A stretch of DNA of 64,000 nt from assembly GCF_004136555.1 (NCBI RefSeq), contig NZ_NOIT01000006.1, forward strand, positions 1-64,000, in the 5' to 3' direction. How positions within the stretch are numbered: position 1 is the first letter of the stretch; the number at the start of each line of letters is the position of its first letter. The notes under the pieces were generated by a model. The model did no database searches. It saw nothing but the letters and a program-made list of their open reading frames with translations, and was not told where the DNA came from. The position numbers and the translations under genes are program-made. This DNA is from Kocuria carniphila. Its GTDB lineage: Bacteria; Actinomycetota; Actinomycetes; Actinomycetales; Micrococcaceae. Below, in pieces: positions 34,002 to 44,130 of this stretch.

Positions 34002-35084
34002 TTGCGAGAATTCACCGCACGCTTTGCCACTGACGAAGAAATTCGCGCGTGGGACTCCCACGTCACGGCCAATCCCTCCGGCGGCAACCTGCTGCAGTCC
34101 GAGGCCTTCGCGGAGGTCAAGAAGGACCACGGGTGGACCCCGCGCCACGTGGTGTACGAACCCACGGATGGTTCGCAGCCCAGTTACAACCTGGCTCTCG
34201 AAAAGCGTGTCCCCGGTCTCGGCAAGATCTGGTACATGATTAAAGGTCCGGACGTGGAGTCGATCGATGACATGCCCGGGATCGTGGCGGCCAACAAGAA
34301 ATTCGTGGCAGGCGCCGCCAAAGGTGTCTTCGCGATCAAGTACGAGCCCGAAATTCTGGCCTCGGACTACGCGAGCGGCCTGCTGGCCCGCTGTGGCCTT
34401 GTGAAATCCTTCGAGATCCAGCCCAACGATTCCACCGCCGTGCTGGACACGACCCCCGATGAGAAGGCGCTGTTGAAGTCGCTGCACTCTCGTGGCCGTA
34501 ATGCCGTGCGCCGCGCCACCCGCGAGGGCTGCGAGGTCGAACGGGTGGAACTCACCGAGGACAACATGCGGGCCATGTACGCCCTCATGGACACCGTGGG
34601 GCAGGGCCATGCAAAGGTCACCCTGCGTTCCTACGAGTACTACCGCGCCTTCTGGACCAATTTTGCCGAACGCGGCCAAGGTCGGCTCTACTTCACCTAT
34701 GAGGACGGCGAACCCTCGGTGGGTGCCTACGTGATCGCGTACGGCTCCAAGGGCACCTACAAGGACGGCGGTTCCAAGCCGCGCCGCAAGCAGTACGGTG
34801 ATTCGCACCTGCTTCAGTGGCAGGCCATTCTGGATCTCAAGAACGACTTCGAGATCGAACAGTACGACTTCTGCGGTACGCCGCCCAGCGACCAACTCAA
34901 GAACAAGGAGCACCACTACTACGGTCTGGGGTTGTTCAAGACGAGTTTCACCAAGACGGTCGTGGACTATGTGGGCGTGTGGGACCAGCCACTGAACAAA
35001 GCCAAGTACGCGGCGTGGGCCAACCTCGGAGAAAAGGTGCAGCGTCAGCTCTGGGTTCGCCGTACCGGCCAGCCGTTCTACTGA
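34002..35084 (+). CDS. FemAB-family peptidoglycan aminoacyltransferase (FemX-like)
   Basis: 360 residues, TTG start behind GAGAGAG. FemAB/FemX fold of two GNAT-like domains: N-terminal NLLQSEAFAEVKKDHGW..., middle LHSRGRNAVRRATREGCEVERV, and C-terminal DGEPSVGAYVIAYGSKGTYKDGGS, then LLQWQAILDLKN and YDFCGTPP. These enzymes add amino acids from aminoacyl-tRNA to the lysine side chain of lipid II, starting or extending the interpeptide bridge, at the inner membrane face. Suits a Micrococcaceae A3alpha-type wall. No other fem gene is nearby. Confidence 0.88.
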   Translation: MREFTARFATDEEIRAWDSHVTANPSGGNLLQSEAFAEVKKDHGWTPRHVVYEPTDGSQPSYNLALEKRVPGLGKIWYMIKGPDVESIDDMPGIVAANKKFVAGAAKGVFAIKYEPEILASDYASGLLARCGLVKSFEIQPNDSTAVLDTTPDEKALLKSLHSRGRNAVRRATREGCEVERVELTEDNMRAMYALMDTVGQGHAKVTLRSYEYYRAFWTNFAERGQGRLYFTYEDGEPSVGAYVIAYGSKGTYKDGGSKPRRKQYGDSHLLQWQAILDLKNDFEIEQYDFCGTPPSDQLKNKEHHYYGLGLFKTSFTKTVVDYVGVWDQPLNKAKYAAWANLGEKVQRQLWVRRTGQPFY

Positions 35085-35165
35085 TCCGTGGCGGTGTAGA
35101 AACTCGTCTGTACACCGTTCATCACCACTAGCAGTAACCTGCGGGGTCAGGGAGGTTCAACGGCA

Positions 35166-37184
35166 TTGAGCGTGACCGAGCAACTTCGGGAGCTTGCCCA
35201 TCACGGGTATCCGTCCTCGGGGGCAGACCCCTGGCATGATGACCTGGGTGGTGAGCCCTTCGGCCCGGGTGGCGACACCTCACTGACGGATGCGGCTCGC
35301 CCGATCACGATGTACGGCTTCTCCCCGGTAGCCGTCAGGCCCACGGAATCTCAGGCCGCCCGTGCACAGACTCGCGCGCAGCTCGCTACGGGACTGCAGC
35401 CGGTCGTCCCGGCCGATGGTTCAGACACGGCACGAACTGGCAGTGTGTCGTCGCAGGTCGGTGCCCTGCCGGTACTCACCCCTAGCCAGATCGAGGCGGA
35501 CAAGGCAGGGGCCACCCCGCGCCCTCAGGGTGCCGCGGCGACTAGGCCGGTCACTCAGATCTCTCGTCGCGGTTCGGCGCAGACCACCGCGGTGGAACGT
35601 CCCGAAACCTCCGGGATCGCCCACGAACCCGCGCCTGCCACCACGCAGGTACCCCGCGGCGCCTACCCGTCCACGCGTACGCGGGTCGCGCGGTCTTCCA
35701 AGGACAAACTCAAGTCGATGATCCGGGGCGACGCCGCTCCGACCGCACCCATGCGCGTGGTCGATCGACTCACTGCCACGCCGTTCCACAACCTCAGGCG
35801 TTTCGGGGACAGCAACGATCGGCAGGCTCGCCGGACTCTTAACTTTGCACTGCGGTTGGCCGAAACCATGTTCCACTACGGCGCCGACGCCCTGGACGTG
35901 GAGAACGCGATCGTTGCGGTGTGTGCCACCTACGGCGTGGAAAACCTCGAAGTGGACATCACCAACCAGTCGGTGACCATCAACTATGTCGCTGAGATGA
36001 CCGAAACCGGCAAGCTCACGGCCGCCGGCCGGAGCACCGACGGCACGGGACAAATCACCAAGTCCCGCACCAGCCAGGACGTGCTGGACGACCCCAACAC
36101 GTACAGCCACACGGTCATGCGCGTTGTGCGGTCCTGGACCGACAACTATGCCGGGCTGGCCAATTCGCATCAGCTGGTGACCCGCATCATCGAGGGCACC
36201 ATGCCCCTCAAGGAAGCCGAACGGGAGCTCACCGAGATCAATTCACGGCCCAAGCCGTACCCCAAGTGGGCGGTGTGGTTGGCCACCGTGGTAGCAGCGG
36301 CCACCATCACCGTAGCCATCGGCGGTGGCGCGGCCGGAGCCTTGGTCGCGGCGGTCTCGTCGGTTCTGGTCCAGGTCGTCTCGTCGAAGCTCGGCGCCTG
36401 GCGCATCCCGGAGTTCTTCGCGCTGGCGGCCAATGCCCTGATCGTGACGCTCGCGGCCATGGGGATCTCGGCATTGGGAGTGGACCTGTCACCACCCAGA
36501 GTCATCGCGGGTGGCATCATCATGCTGCTGCCCACCACGCGCATGGTGTCCACCATGCAGGACGCCATCAACGGGTTCCCCGTGACCGCCATGGGACGAC
36601 TGATGTCCACGTCCTTCGCTTTCCTCGGAATCATCGCCGGGATCGCGGTGGGTATCGCCCTCTCCGGATACTTGGGGATTCCGCGCATCGACGTGTCCCA
36701 GTCCTCGTTCACACCGCCGGATGCGTTGACCAACACGGTCTTCATGCTCATCTCCACGGCCTTGGTGGCCGTGACCATGCAGGCCAAACCGCGGCACATC
36801 TTCCCCGCGGTACTGGCAGCGTTGGCGGGGCTGTTGGTGTTCCATATCGGCGGAGATTACGGGCTGGGGGCCCGACTGGATACGGCTCTCGGCGCAACCA
36901 CCACCGGGTGTGTAGCAGCCTTGCTCGCAGCGCGCTCACGTATCCCGCAGACGATCCTGGCCATCCCGGCCATGACCTACCTGTTGCCCGGGCTCTCCAT
37001 CTTCCGCGGTATGTATGCCATCACCGTGGAGGTGGAGACCACGGGGGACGGTTTCACCGGCCTGATCAATGCCATGGCGTCCATCGTGATGATGGCTTCC
37101 GGTGTCGTGCTCGGAAGCTACCTGATGCGACCGTTCGTGGAGCGCATGAAGATCTTCTCGTTGCGCCGGAACCGGCGCCGCTGA
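35166..37184 (+). CDS. thrE: ThrE-type threonine/serine exporter
   Basis: 672 residues, TTG start behind GGGAGG. The N-terminal 210 residues are polar and low in complexity. The ThrE domain follows: an amphipathic part (LNFALRLAETMFHYGADALDVENAIVAVCATYGVENLEVDITNQ) and then about ten hydrophobic helices to the C-terminus (WLATVVAAATITVAIGGGAAGALVAAVSSVLVQ onwards). Family members export threonine and serine using the proton gradient. The extended N-terminus is the only odd feature. Confidence 0.88.
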   Translation: MSVTEQLRELAHHGYPSSGADPWHDDLGGEPFGPGGDTSLTDAARPITMYGFSPVAVRPTESQAARAQTRAQLATGLQPVVPADGSDTARTGSVSSQVGALPVLTPSQIEADKAGATPRPQGAAATRPVTQISRRGSAQTTAVERPETSGIAHEPAPATTQVPRGAYPSTRTRVARSSKDKLKSMIRGDAAPTAPMRVVDRLTATPFHNLRRFGDSNDRQARRTLNFALRLAETMFHYGADALDVENAIVAVCATYGVENLEVDITNQSVTINYVAEMTETGKLTAAGRSTDGTGQITKSRTSQDVLDDPNTYSHTVMRVVRSWTDNYAGLANSHQLVTRIIEGTMPLKEAERELTEINSRPKPYPKWAVWLATVVAAATITVAIGGGAAGALVAAVSSVLVQVVSSKLGAWRIPEFFALAANALIVTLAAMGISALGVDLSPPRVIAGGIIMLLPTTRMVSTMQDAINGFPVTAMGRLMSTSFAFLGIIAGIAVGIALSGYLGIPRIDVSQSSFTPPDALTNTVFMLISTALVAVTMQAKPRHIFPAVLAALAGLLVFHIGGDYGLGARLDTALGATTTGCVAALLAARSRIPQTILAIPAMTYLLPGLSIFRGMYAITVEVETTGDGFTGLINAMASIVMMASGVVLGSYLMRPFVERMKIFSLRRNRRR

Positions 37185-37236
37185 CGTGACTGACTCACCG
37201 GACTAACATGCCCGGGAGGGCGAGGCGTTGGCGGAG

Positions 37237-37272
37237 CCAGCGAGCGGGATCTAGCGGACCTACGCCCGCTGG
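37237..37272. terminator. Imperfect hairpin between convergent thrE and siderophore-interacting genes
   Basis: CCAGCGAGCG and CGCCCGCTGG pair with one mismatch across a 16-nt loop. It lacks a U tract; placement between convergent stops supports a terminator role. Confidence 0.35.
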
Positions 37273-37292
37273 GCCGGGCCGGCGTTCCGGGA

Positions 37293-38147
37293 TCAGAGAA
37301 TCTTGCCCACGGGCAGTTTCTTCTCCGCCTGGAAGAGGTCCTCGTTGCGTCCTGCGGCCCAGTAACCGGACAGTGATACCTGCGAGCGGTCCAGGTTGCG
37401 ACGGTCGAAGAGTTCCTTGCGGGCTTCTTTCATGGCTTCGCGCTCACCGTGCACGAAAGCCTGGACCCCGGTCAGGTCCGAGGGCCACTCGGCCTGGGCG
37501 ATCGCCACAACGAGGGCTCGTTCACCTGGTTGCTGACTCGAGCGGTAGACCCAGCGAATCTCGACATTCTCCGGAACGGCCACGTCATCGAGGTCATGCT
37601 GGTGTGCGGGGCCCTGCACCTCGAGGATTGCCAACCCCCGGGCGGTCTCAGGAAGAGCTTCGACGTTCGCCAGGACGGCGGGAATGGCGGCCTCGTCGCC
37701 GGCCAGCAGTGTCCAGGAAGCGTTCGGATCGGGTTCCCATTTCCCCCCGGGCCCCACGGCCACGAGGCGATCGCCCGGCTTGGCGGTGGCCGCCCACGGG
37801 CCCGCGTGACCCTCGATGCCGTGCAGGGCGACGTCGATCCACAAGGTGCCCGCGGCGGCGTCGTAGCGGCGCAGCGTCATGTGACGCGTGACGGGCAGGT
37901 CCTCGGGAGCCGCCGATTCGCGCACGGACCAATAATCCGGGAACTCGCCCGCGGGCGTCTCGGCCAGCGTGGCGTCCGAGAAGAACACGAGTTTGACGTA
38001 TTTTTCAGGCGGGGTGATGTCCTGATAATCCTCATGGTTGAGGATGCTGCACACCACGCGCACCATGCCCGGGGAGAGTTCTTTGCGTTCGACCACCTCG
38101 AGATTGAGCTGAGGCTTCCGAGGTTTACGCGCGGCGCTCTTGTCCAT
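37293..38147 (-). CDS. Siderophore-interacting protein (ferric-siderophore reductase, ViuB-like)
   Basis: 284 residues. FAD-binding SIP domain with TRHMTLRRYDAAAGTLWIDVALHG and GPWAATAKPGDRLVAVGPGG, then a NAD(P)H-like C-terminal domain with LLAGDEAAIPAVLANVEALP and SLSGYWAAGRNED. These flavoproteins reduce ferric siderophores in the cytoplasm to release iron. It follows ung by only 19 bases, yet a palindromic site just upstream (38155-38172) suggests its own iron-dependent promoter. Confidence 0.9.
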   Translation of the reverse strand: MDKSAARKPRKPQLNLEVVERKELSPGMVRVVCSILNHEDYQDITPPEKYVKLVFFSDATLAETPAGEFPDYWSVRESAAPEDLPVTRHMTLRRYDAAAGTLWIDVALHGIEGHAGPWAATAKPGDRLVAVGPGGKWEPDPNASWTLLAGDEAAIPAVLANVEALPETARGLAILEVQGPAHQHDLDDVAVPENVEIRWVYRSSQQPGERALVVAIAQAEWPSDLTGVQAFVHGEREAMKEARKELFDRRNLDRSQVSLSGYWAAGRNEDLFQAEKKLPVGKIL

Positions 38148-38154
38148 GACCCCA

Positions 38155-38172
38155 GCTTAGGTGTTCCTAAGC
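38155..38172. promoter_or_regulatory. Palindromic operator candidate upstream of siderophore-interacting gene
   Basis: GCTTAGG-TGTT-CCTAAGC, a perfect 7-bp inverted repeat ending 8 bases before the minus-strand ATG at 38147. It contains TTAGG...CCTAA half-sites like DtxR/IdeR boxes, though with a shorter spacing than the 19-bp consensus. Control by the DtxR-type protein encoded at 50496 is inferred. Confidence 0.45.
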
Positions 38173-38850
38173 AGGGATCGTCCAGTTGACGGGCTGGGCA
38201 CCTAGTTCTTCGAGCAGCGCATTCGCACGGGAGAATGGGCGCGAGCCGAAGAATCCGCGGGACGCGGAGAGCGGCGAGGGGTGTACCGATTCCACGGTGG
38301 GCGCCCCGCCCAGCCACTGCTTGGTGTCTCGGGCGTCCCGGCCCCACAGAATTCCGACCAGGGGAGTGCCGCGCTGGGCCAGGGCCTTGATCGCGCACTC
38401 CGTGACGGTCTCCCAGCCCTTGCCACGGTGCGATGCGGGGGAACCTTCTCGCACGGACAGGGCCCTATTCAACAGCATGACCCCCTGCTCGGACCACGAC
38501 GAGAGATCCCCGTGTTCGGGCGGCGACACATCCAGATCGGACTGTAGTTCCTTGTAGATGTTCTGCAGGGAACGGGGAATCGGTCGAACGTCGGGCTGTA
38601 CCGAGAAGGACAGGCCCATGGCGTGCCCCGGAGTGGGGTACGGATCTTGACCGACGATGAGGACTTTCACCTCCGAGAAGGGCTCCTGGAAGGCCCGGAA
38701 AATGTTCTCGCCGCTCGGGAAGGTGCGGTGGCCTGCGGCGTGCTCGGTACGCAGGAATTCGCCCATGTTCCGAATGGTCGGCTCCACGGGTTGTAGCGCC
38801 TGTGCCCAGTCGTCGCTCATGATCTCGTTCAAGGGACGAGGGTCGGTCAT
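38167..38850 (-). CDS. ung: Uracil-DNA glycosylase
   Basis: 227 residues from ATG 38850, eight bases after GGAG; a start at 38868 is less well placed. Family 1 UDG motifs: [17 protein letters not shown] (catalytic Asp in the water-activating loop), [18 protein letters not shown], and [18 protein letters not shown] with the catalytic histidine. It removes uracil from DNA to start base excision repair. Followed by the siderophore-interacting gene, probably by chance. Confidence 0.95.
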   Translation of the reverse strand: MTDPRPLNEIMSDDWAQALQPVEPTIRNMGEFLRTEHAAGHRTFPSGENIFRAFQEPFSEVKVLIVGQDPYPTPGHAMGLSFSVQPDVRPIPRSLQNIYKELQSDLDVSPPEHGDLSSWSEQGVMLLNRALSVREGSPASHRGKGWETVTECAIKALAQRGTPLVGILWGRDARDTKQWLGGAPTVESVHPSPLSASRGFFGSRPFSRANALLEELGAQPVNWTIPA

Positions 38851-38916
38851 GAGTGGATCTCCATTCACGGGTGGCTACGAATTACACGTATGAGATTACC
38901 GGTTAGGGTGGCTGTC

Positions 38917-39141
38917 ATGGCTGAACCGGACGATGGGCTCGATTCCCTGGACAAGGCCATCCTGCAGCTGGAATCCGAGCACTGGAAGTATCGCGGCGCG
39001 AAAGAATCCGCGATACGGCAGCGCCTGGGCCTCAGCCCCGTGAATTACTACCAGCGCCTCAATGCACTGATCGACCGCGACGACGCCGCTCGGTTCGCTC
39101 CCATGCTGATCTCTCGTCTCCGCCGGGCGCGGCTGCGCTGA
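38917..39141 (+). CDS. DUF3263 small conserved actinobacterial protein
   Basis: 75 residues from ATG 38917 (MAEPDDGLDSLDKAIL). It has the DUF3263 pattern: ILQLESEHWKYRGAKESAIRQRLGLSPVNYYQRLNALIDRDDAARFAPMLISRLRR. The predicted helix-turn-helix-like centre (IRQRLGLSPVNYYQRL) hints at nucleic-acid binding, but no function is known. In relatives it sits just upstream of a LytR-C-domain protein and groEL, as here. Confidence 0.85.
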   Translation: MAEPDDGLDSLDKAILQLESEHWKYRGAKESAIRQRLGLSPVNYYQRLNALIDRDDAARFAPMLISRLRRARLR

Positions 39142-39209
39142 CGGGTAGGAGAACTCGGAGCGGGCGTGGGATAGTAGAAGCAAACCCTGGCTGACCGGAA
39201 GCGCACATA

Positions 39210-39944
39210 ATGAGTGAATACCCCCGCGACGAATTCGACGACGTTCCCGAGGACGGAACGCGTCAAGGTGCCCACCGAGGTCACAACCCTCAGGCTCGCA
39301 CCGGTTCTCGCAAGGGATTTCTCGCCATCATCGGGGCGGGAATCCTGGCGCTGGCCGTGGGAGCCGTGGCGTTCGTGAATGCTCCGCGCACCGCTCAGGA
39401 CGCCGTCGAGAACACCCCGTCACCATCGGGCAGCATCACTACAAGCACTCCCGAACCCAGCCCGTCAGAAACTTCGGACGACCCCACGAACGAACCCACA
39501 GATCCGGGGGCGCAAGTTCCAGCCGTGCCCGGTGAGGGTGGCGTACCCGGCCAGGAGCCGGCCGCACCCGCGGATCCAGGCGCACCCCAGGACCCAGCTG
39601 CCCCGGTCGCACCCGAGTCACCAGCCGCTCCGGAAGCTCCCGCGCCTCCTGCACCGCCTGCACAGCCCGGTCCCGAGACCCCGGTCAATCCGGCGCCCGA
39701 GGTTCCAGGCGTTCCTCCCGAAGTACCGGGCGAAGGGGCAGCACCGGCCGGAGACCCTGCCGAGCCGGGCACCGGCGCGGCCGACTCCGAGCCCGGTGAC
39801 TCCGCCGGTCAGGAACAAGCGGGCGCAGCCAACGGAGCGGACTCCTCTGATGCCGCTACCGGGAAGGCCGCCGACAACGCAGCCGAACCCGCCGTCACCT
39901 CACCGGACGCCGCGGCCGCCGTCGGGGCGTCCCAGAGTCCGTAG
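39210..39944 (+). CDS. Single-pass membrane protein with long Pro/Ala-rich extracellular tail
   Basis: 244 residues. A cytoplasmic N-terminus with acidic and basic residues (about 1-32) is followed by one transmembrane helix (about 35-55, GFLAIIGAGILALAVGAVAFV) and about 185 residues made almost entirely of Pro, Ala, Glu, Gly, Ser and Thr. In related genomes this position holds a LytR C-terminal-domain protein with the same N-terminal layout. No LytR-C domain is visible here, so the tail may have expanded and the domain been lost. No sorting motif was seen. Function unknown. Confidence 0.72.
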   Translation: MSEYPRDEFDDVPEDGTRQGAHRGHNPQARTGSRKGFLAIIGAGILALAVGAVAFVNAPRTAQDAVENTPSPSGSITTSTPEPSPSETSDDPTNEPTDPGAQVPAVPGEGGVPGQEPAAPADPGAPQDPAAPVAPESPAAPEAPAPPAPPAQPGPETPVNPAPEVPGVPPEVPGEGAAPAGDPAEPGTGAADSEPGDSAGQEQAGAANGADSSDAATGKAADNAAEPAVTSPDAAAAVGASQSP

Positions 39945-40038
39945 AAGTAGGCGTATTCGGCGTTTCAGCCCCGAATGAAACGTGAGTTCTCCTGACTCAA
40001 GACGTTTGCACTCTCCGGGGGCGAGTGCCAGTATTGAC

Positions 40039-40065
40039 TTAGCACTCAGTTGAGTGGACTGCTAA
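40039..40065 (+). promoter_or_regulatory. CIRCE element (HrcA operator) of groEL
   Basis: TTAGCACTC, nine bases, then GACTGCTAA: the canonical CIRCE inverted repeat (TTAGCACTC-N9-GAGTGCTAA) with one mismatch in the right half. A -35-like TTGACT at 40034-40039 overlaps its left edge. It indicates repression by HrcA, relieved on heat shock. Confidence 0.88.
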
Positions 40066-40184
40066 CCCCGGGTCCGGGGGAGGCCCACTCGCACGATCGA
40101 GTGAAAACCATCCATCACGGTGAGGTGCGTTTCGCACGGGTGAGGACCCGCGCGAACCATCGTCCGTCGCGGGCACCGTGATGA

Positions 40185-41855
<1,671 letters not shown>

Positions 41856-41905
41856 GCAGTGCCCTAGGGCACGCTTGACCGCCTCGTGCGGTTCAGCCGT
41901 CACAT

Positions 41906-41942
41906 AGCCCCCGGAACGCAGTTCAGCTGCGTTCCGGGGGCT
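41906..41942 (+). terminator. Terminator hairpin after groEL
   Basis: AGCCCCCGGAACGCAG-TTCAG-CTGCGTTCCGGGGGCT, a perfect 16-bp stem 50 bp after the groEL stop. Only a weak T-rich tail (CTGTCGT) follows. Confidence 0.75.
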
Positions 41943-41983
41943 CTGTCGTGCGCCTATGATCGGAGCTAGACAGGAGGTGCACC

Positions 41984-42688
41984 GTGTGGGAGTGGGACGA
42001 AGAATTCTGGGCCCAGGCCACGGCGGTGCTGCTCGCCTTCGGTTTGTGCACCGTTGTAGGGGTGGAACGACAACTCAGACGAAAATCAGCCGGAATTCGC
42101 ACCCACGCACTGGTGGGCACGGGCTCGGCCATTTTCACGCTGGTTTCCGCCTATGGTTTCCATGTGCTTCCCGGAATCGAGCAGGGGCCGGGGGATCCCT
42201 CGCGTATCGCGGCGCAGGTGGTTACCGGAATCGGGTTCCTTGGGGCGGGGGTCATTTTCCTGCACAAAGACGTGGTTCACGGGCTGACAACGGCCGCGAG
42301 CGTGTGGGTTGCGGCGGCAGTGGGCATGGCCTGTGGGGCCGGGCTGTTCTCCTTGGCGGTCCTCGGAACGTTGATCCAGTTGTTCGTCTCCCTGGTGCTC
42401 AAACCGGTTTCCGCTTTTCTGCACAAGTACCCCGGTCACCGGGCCGTTGAACTTCGCTACGAGGACGGCAAAGGGGTGCTGCGCTCCGTTCTTGCCGCGG
42501 CCACGGAATTGGATCTTGCGGTCACGGTGCTGCGCACGGATCGGATGTACACCAGTTCCGGAGCCCACGTGGTGATGGTGCTCAAGATGCTGGGGCGCAC
42601 GGACGTCCACCGTGCCGTGGTCGAGTTCTCCGAGCTTCCCGGTGTGATCTCTGCAGCGGTGATGCCGGAACCGGAAGCCGACGAATAG
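41984..42688 (+). CDS. MgtC/SapB-family membrane protein
   Basis: 234 residues, GTG start behind AGGAGGTG. The N-terminal half is the MgtC membrane domain: LLAFGLCTVVGVERQLRRKSAGIRTHALVGTGSAIFTLVSAYGF, GDPSRIAAQVVTGIGFLGAGVIF and GLTTAASVWVAAAVGMACGAGL. The C-terminal 85 residues form a soluble ACT-like domain. MgtC proteins are linked to Mg2+ limitation and survival in hosts, and act by modulating membrane ATPase or transporter activity. The biochemical role here is not known. Confidence 0.9.
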   Translation: MWEWDEEFWAQATAVLLAFGLCTVVGVERQLRRKSAGIRTHALVGTGSAIFTLVSAYGFHVLPGIEQGPGDPSRIAAQVVTGIGFLGAGVIFLHKDVVHGLTTAASVWVAAAVGMACGAGLFSLAVLGTLIQLFVSLVLKPVSAFLHKYPGHRAVELRYEDGKGVLRSVLAAATELDLAVTVLRTDRMYTSSGAHVVMVLKMLGRTDVHRAVVEFSELPGVISAAVMPEPEADE

Positions 42689-42728
42689 TCAGTTACTGCC
42701 TGTCGGAATCGTTTGTAAGGATGATGGC

Positions 42729-43730
42729 ATGACGATTATTGCTGCGGCGGACGGTTCTGCCCTGGGAAATCCCGGCCCCGCCGGTTGGGCCTGGTTCATC
42801 GACGAGACCTCCTGGCGGGCCGGTGGCTGGAACCACGGCACCAACAACATGGGTGAGCTCACCGCGGTGTTGAACCTCTTGGAGTCAACCCGCCACCTGA
42901 CGGACGAACCCCTCAAGATCCTGTGCGACAGCCAGTACGTCATCAACTCGATCACCAAGTGGATGCCGGGCTGGAAAAAGACGGGTTGGAAGAAGAAGGA
43001 CGGTAAACCCGTCCTCAACGTGGACATCATGAAGGCCCTGGACCGGGAAATGGCCGGACGCACCGTGGACTTCGAATGGGTCAAGGGCCACGCCGGGCAC
43101 GAACTCAACGAAGCGGCGGATGAGCGCGCCCGCGCCATGGCATCCGCTTATCAAGCGGGCCGAGCCCCCGGAGACATGCCCGTTGGACCGGGCTACCGCG
43201 ACCGTGACGGGTCCGTGCAGGAAACGCCGTCCCAACGGCCGGCCCCGGCAGCGGCCACGGTCTCGACCCTTGGTACTCAATCCCTTGAGGAACCGGACCT
43301 GTTCTCAGAACTGTGGAGCGGCAACGAGGATCCGGTACTCGAGGATTCGAGCGCACATGAACGCATCACCCGGGAGGCGGACCCCGCCAACCGCGTCCTG
43401 TCGCTCGAGACCGCCATGCTGACCCCCACAACTACCGAGGGTCGCCGCATGGGACTACTGCACGATGATTTTGAATACGTGGCCCGCGACGGTTCCGTCA
43501 ACGGGGCCCAGCACTTTGTCACGGAGCTTCAGGGAGGCGCTTACGGTGCGGATCCGGACATGAGTCACAGCGCCTCAGTAGCCCTGGGCTCCACCGCGTA
43601 CCACGTCTCCTACCGGCTCACCGACGGCTCCGCCGTGACCCGGCGTAGCTCACTGTGGATCCGCGAGGACCACCACAACGAAATGGGGCCCTGGCTGCTC
43701 CGCTACCACCAGGTCACGACGGAAAGCTGA
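42729..43730 (+). CDS. rnhA: RNase HI fused to a DUF4440/SnoaL-like domain
   Basis: 333 residues. Residues 1-135 are RNase HI with the catalytic set Asp8 (AADGS), Glu43 (NMGEL), Asp67 (CDSQY), His124 (GHAGH) and Asp131 (NEAADERA), so RNA in RNA-DNA hybrids should be cleaved. A polar linker (about 145-215) leads to a C-terminal domain of about 110 residues (LSLETAMLTPTTTEGRRMGLLHDDFEYVARDG...SYRLTDGSAVTRRSSLWIRED...WLLRYHQVT), which looks like the NTF2-fold DUF4440 family. Such domains bind small ligands; why it is joined to RNase HI is unknown. Confidence 0.88.
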   Translation: MTIIAAADGSALGNPGPAGWAWFIDETSWRAGGWNHGTNNMGELTAVLNLLESTRHLTDEPLKILCDSQYVINSITKWMPGWKKTGWKKKDGKPVLNVDIMKALDREMAGRTVDFEWVKGHAGHELNEAADERARAMASAYQAGRAPGDMPVGPGYRDRDGSVQETPSQRPAPAAATVSTLGTQSLEEPDLFSELWSGNEDPVLEDSSAHERITREADPANRVLSLETAMLTPTTTEGRRMGLLHDDFEYVARDGSVNGAQHFVTELQGGAYGADPDMSHSASVALGSTAYHVSYRLTDGSAVTRRSSLWIREDHHNEMGPWLLRYHQVTTES

Positions 43731-43736
43731 CCCGAA

Positions 43737-44027
43737 TCAGCCCGCAAACATTCGAGCGTTGGCGGCCTCGGTCTCCGCGTACTGGTTGCCCGCGGTCGTC
43801 AGAGCCTGATTGATCTGCGCCATGGCCTGTTCCATCTGGGCCTGGGCAGCTCGCCATGACCGGAAGGCTTCCTGGAAGCTGGCGGACGCGGTACCGGTCC
43901 AGGAATTCTGCAGGTCCGTGAGTGTGGAGGTCATGCCGTTGACCTCACCGGTCAGGCGTTCGATGTGGCCTTGGGCCTGTTGGGATTTGGCGGCAATGGT
44001 GTCGCTATCGACCACGAACTGTGCCAT
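43737..44027 (-). CDS. WXG100-family (ESAT-6-like) protein
   Basis: 96 residues from ATG 44027 with AAGGAGACAGCC upstream. It is helical throughout, with the central W-x-G turn at Trp43-Thr-Gly45 (NSWTGTASASF) and a C-terminal YAETE that fits the type VII secretion signal YxxxD/E. Proteins like this are exported as helical-hairpin dimers by ESX/WXG100 systems. No secretion ATPase (EccC/EssC) or partner is in the window. The upstream inverted repeat at 44046-44081 may regulate it. Confidence 0.9.
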   Translation of the reverse strand: MAQFVVDSDTIAAKSQQAQGHIERLTGEVNGMTSTLTDLQNSWTGTASASFQEAFRSWRAAQAQMEQAMAQINQALTTAGNQYAETEAANARMFAG

Positions 44028-44045
44028 GGCTGTCTCCTTGCTGTG

Positions 44046-44081
44046 GGTGTGAGCTTCCGTGAATACTCGGACACTCACACC
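44046..44081. promoter_or_regulatory. Inverted repeat in the WXG100 promoter region
   Basis: GGTGTGAG (44046-44053) and CTCACACC (44074-44081) are a perfect 8-bp inverted repeat spaced 20 bp. They bracket a TATTCA -10 candidate on the minus strand, an arrangement suitable for a repressor. Confidence 0.35.
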
Positions 44082-44130
44082 GTAGGCAGCCGTTGGTCAC
44101 GGTGGGGGTCGACAACCGCGCCCGGTGGAT

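Noticed and set aside
40099-40182. Short upstream reading frame (GTG, about 26 codons) in the groEL leader
   Set aside because: No ribosome site, no conservation evidence, and the composition is like the rest of the leader.
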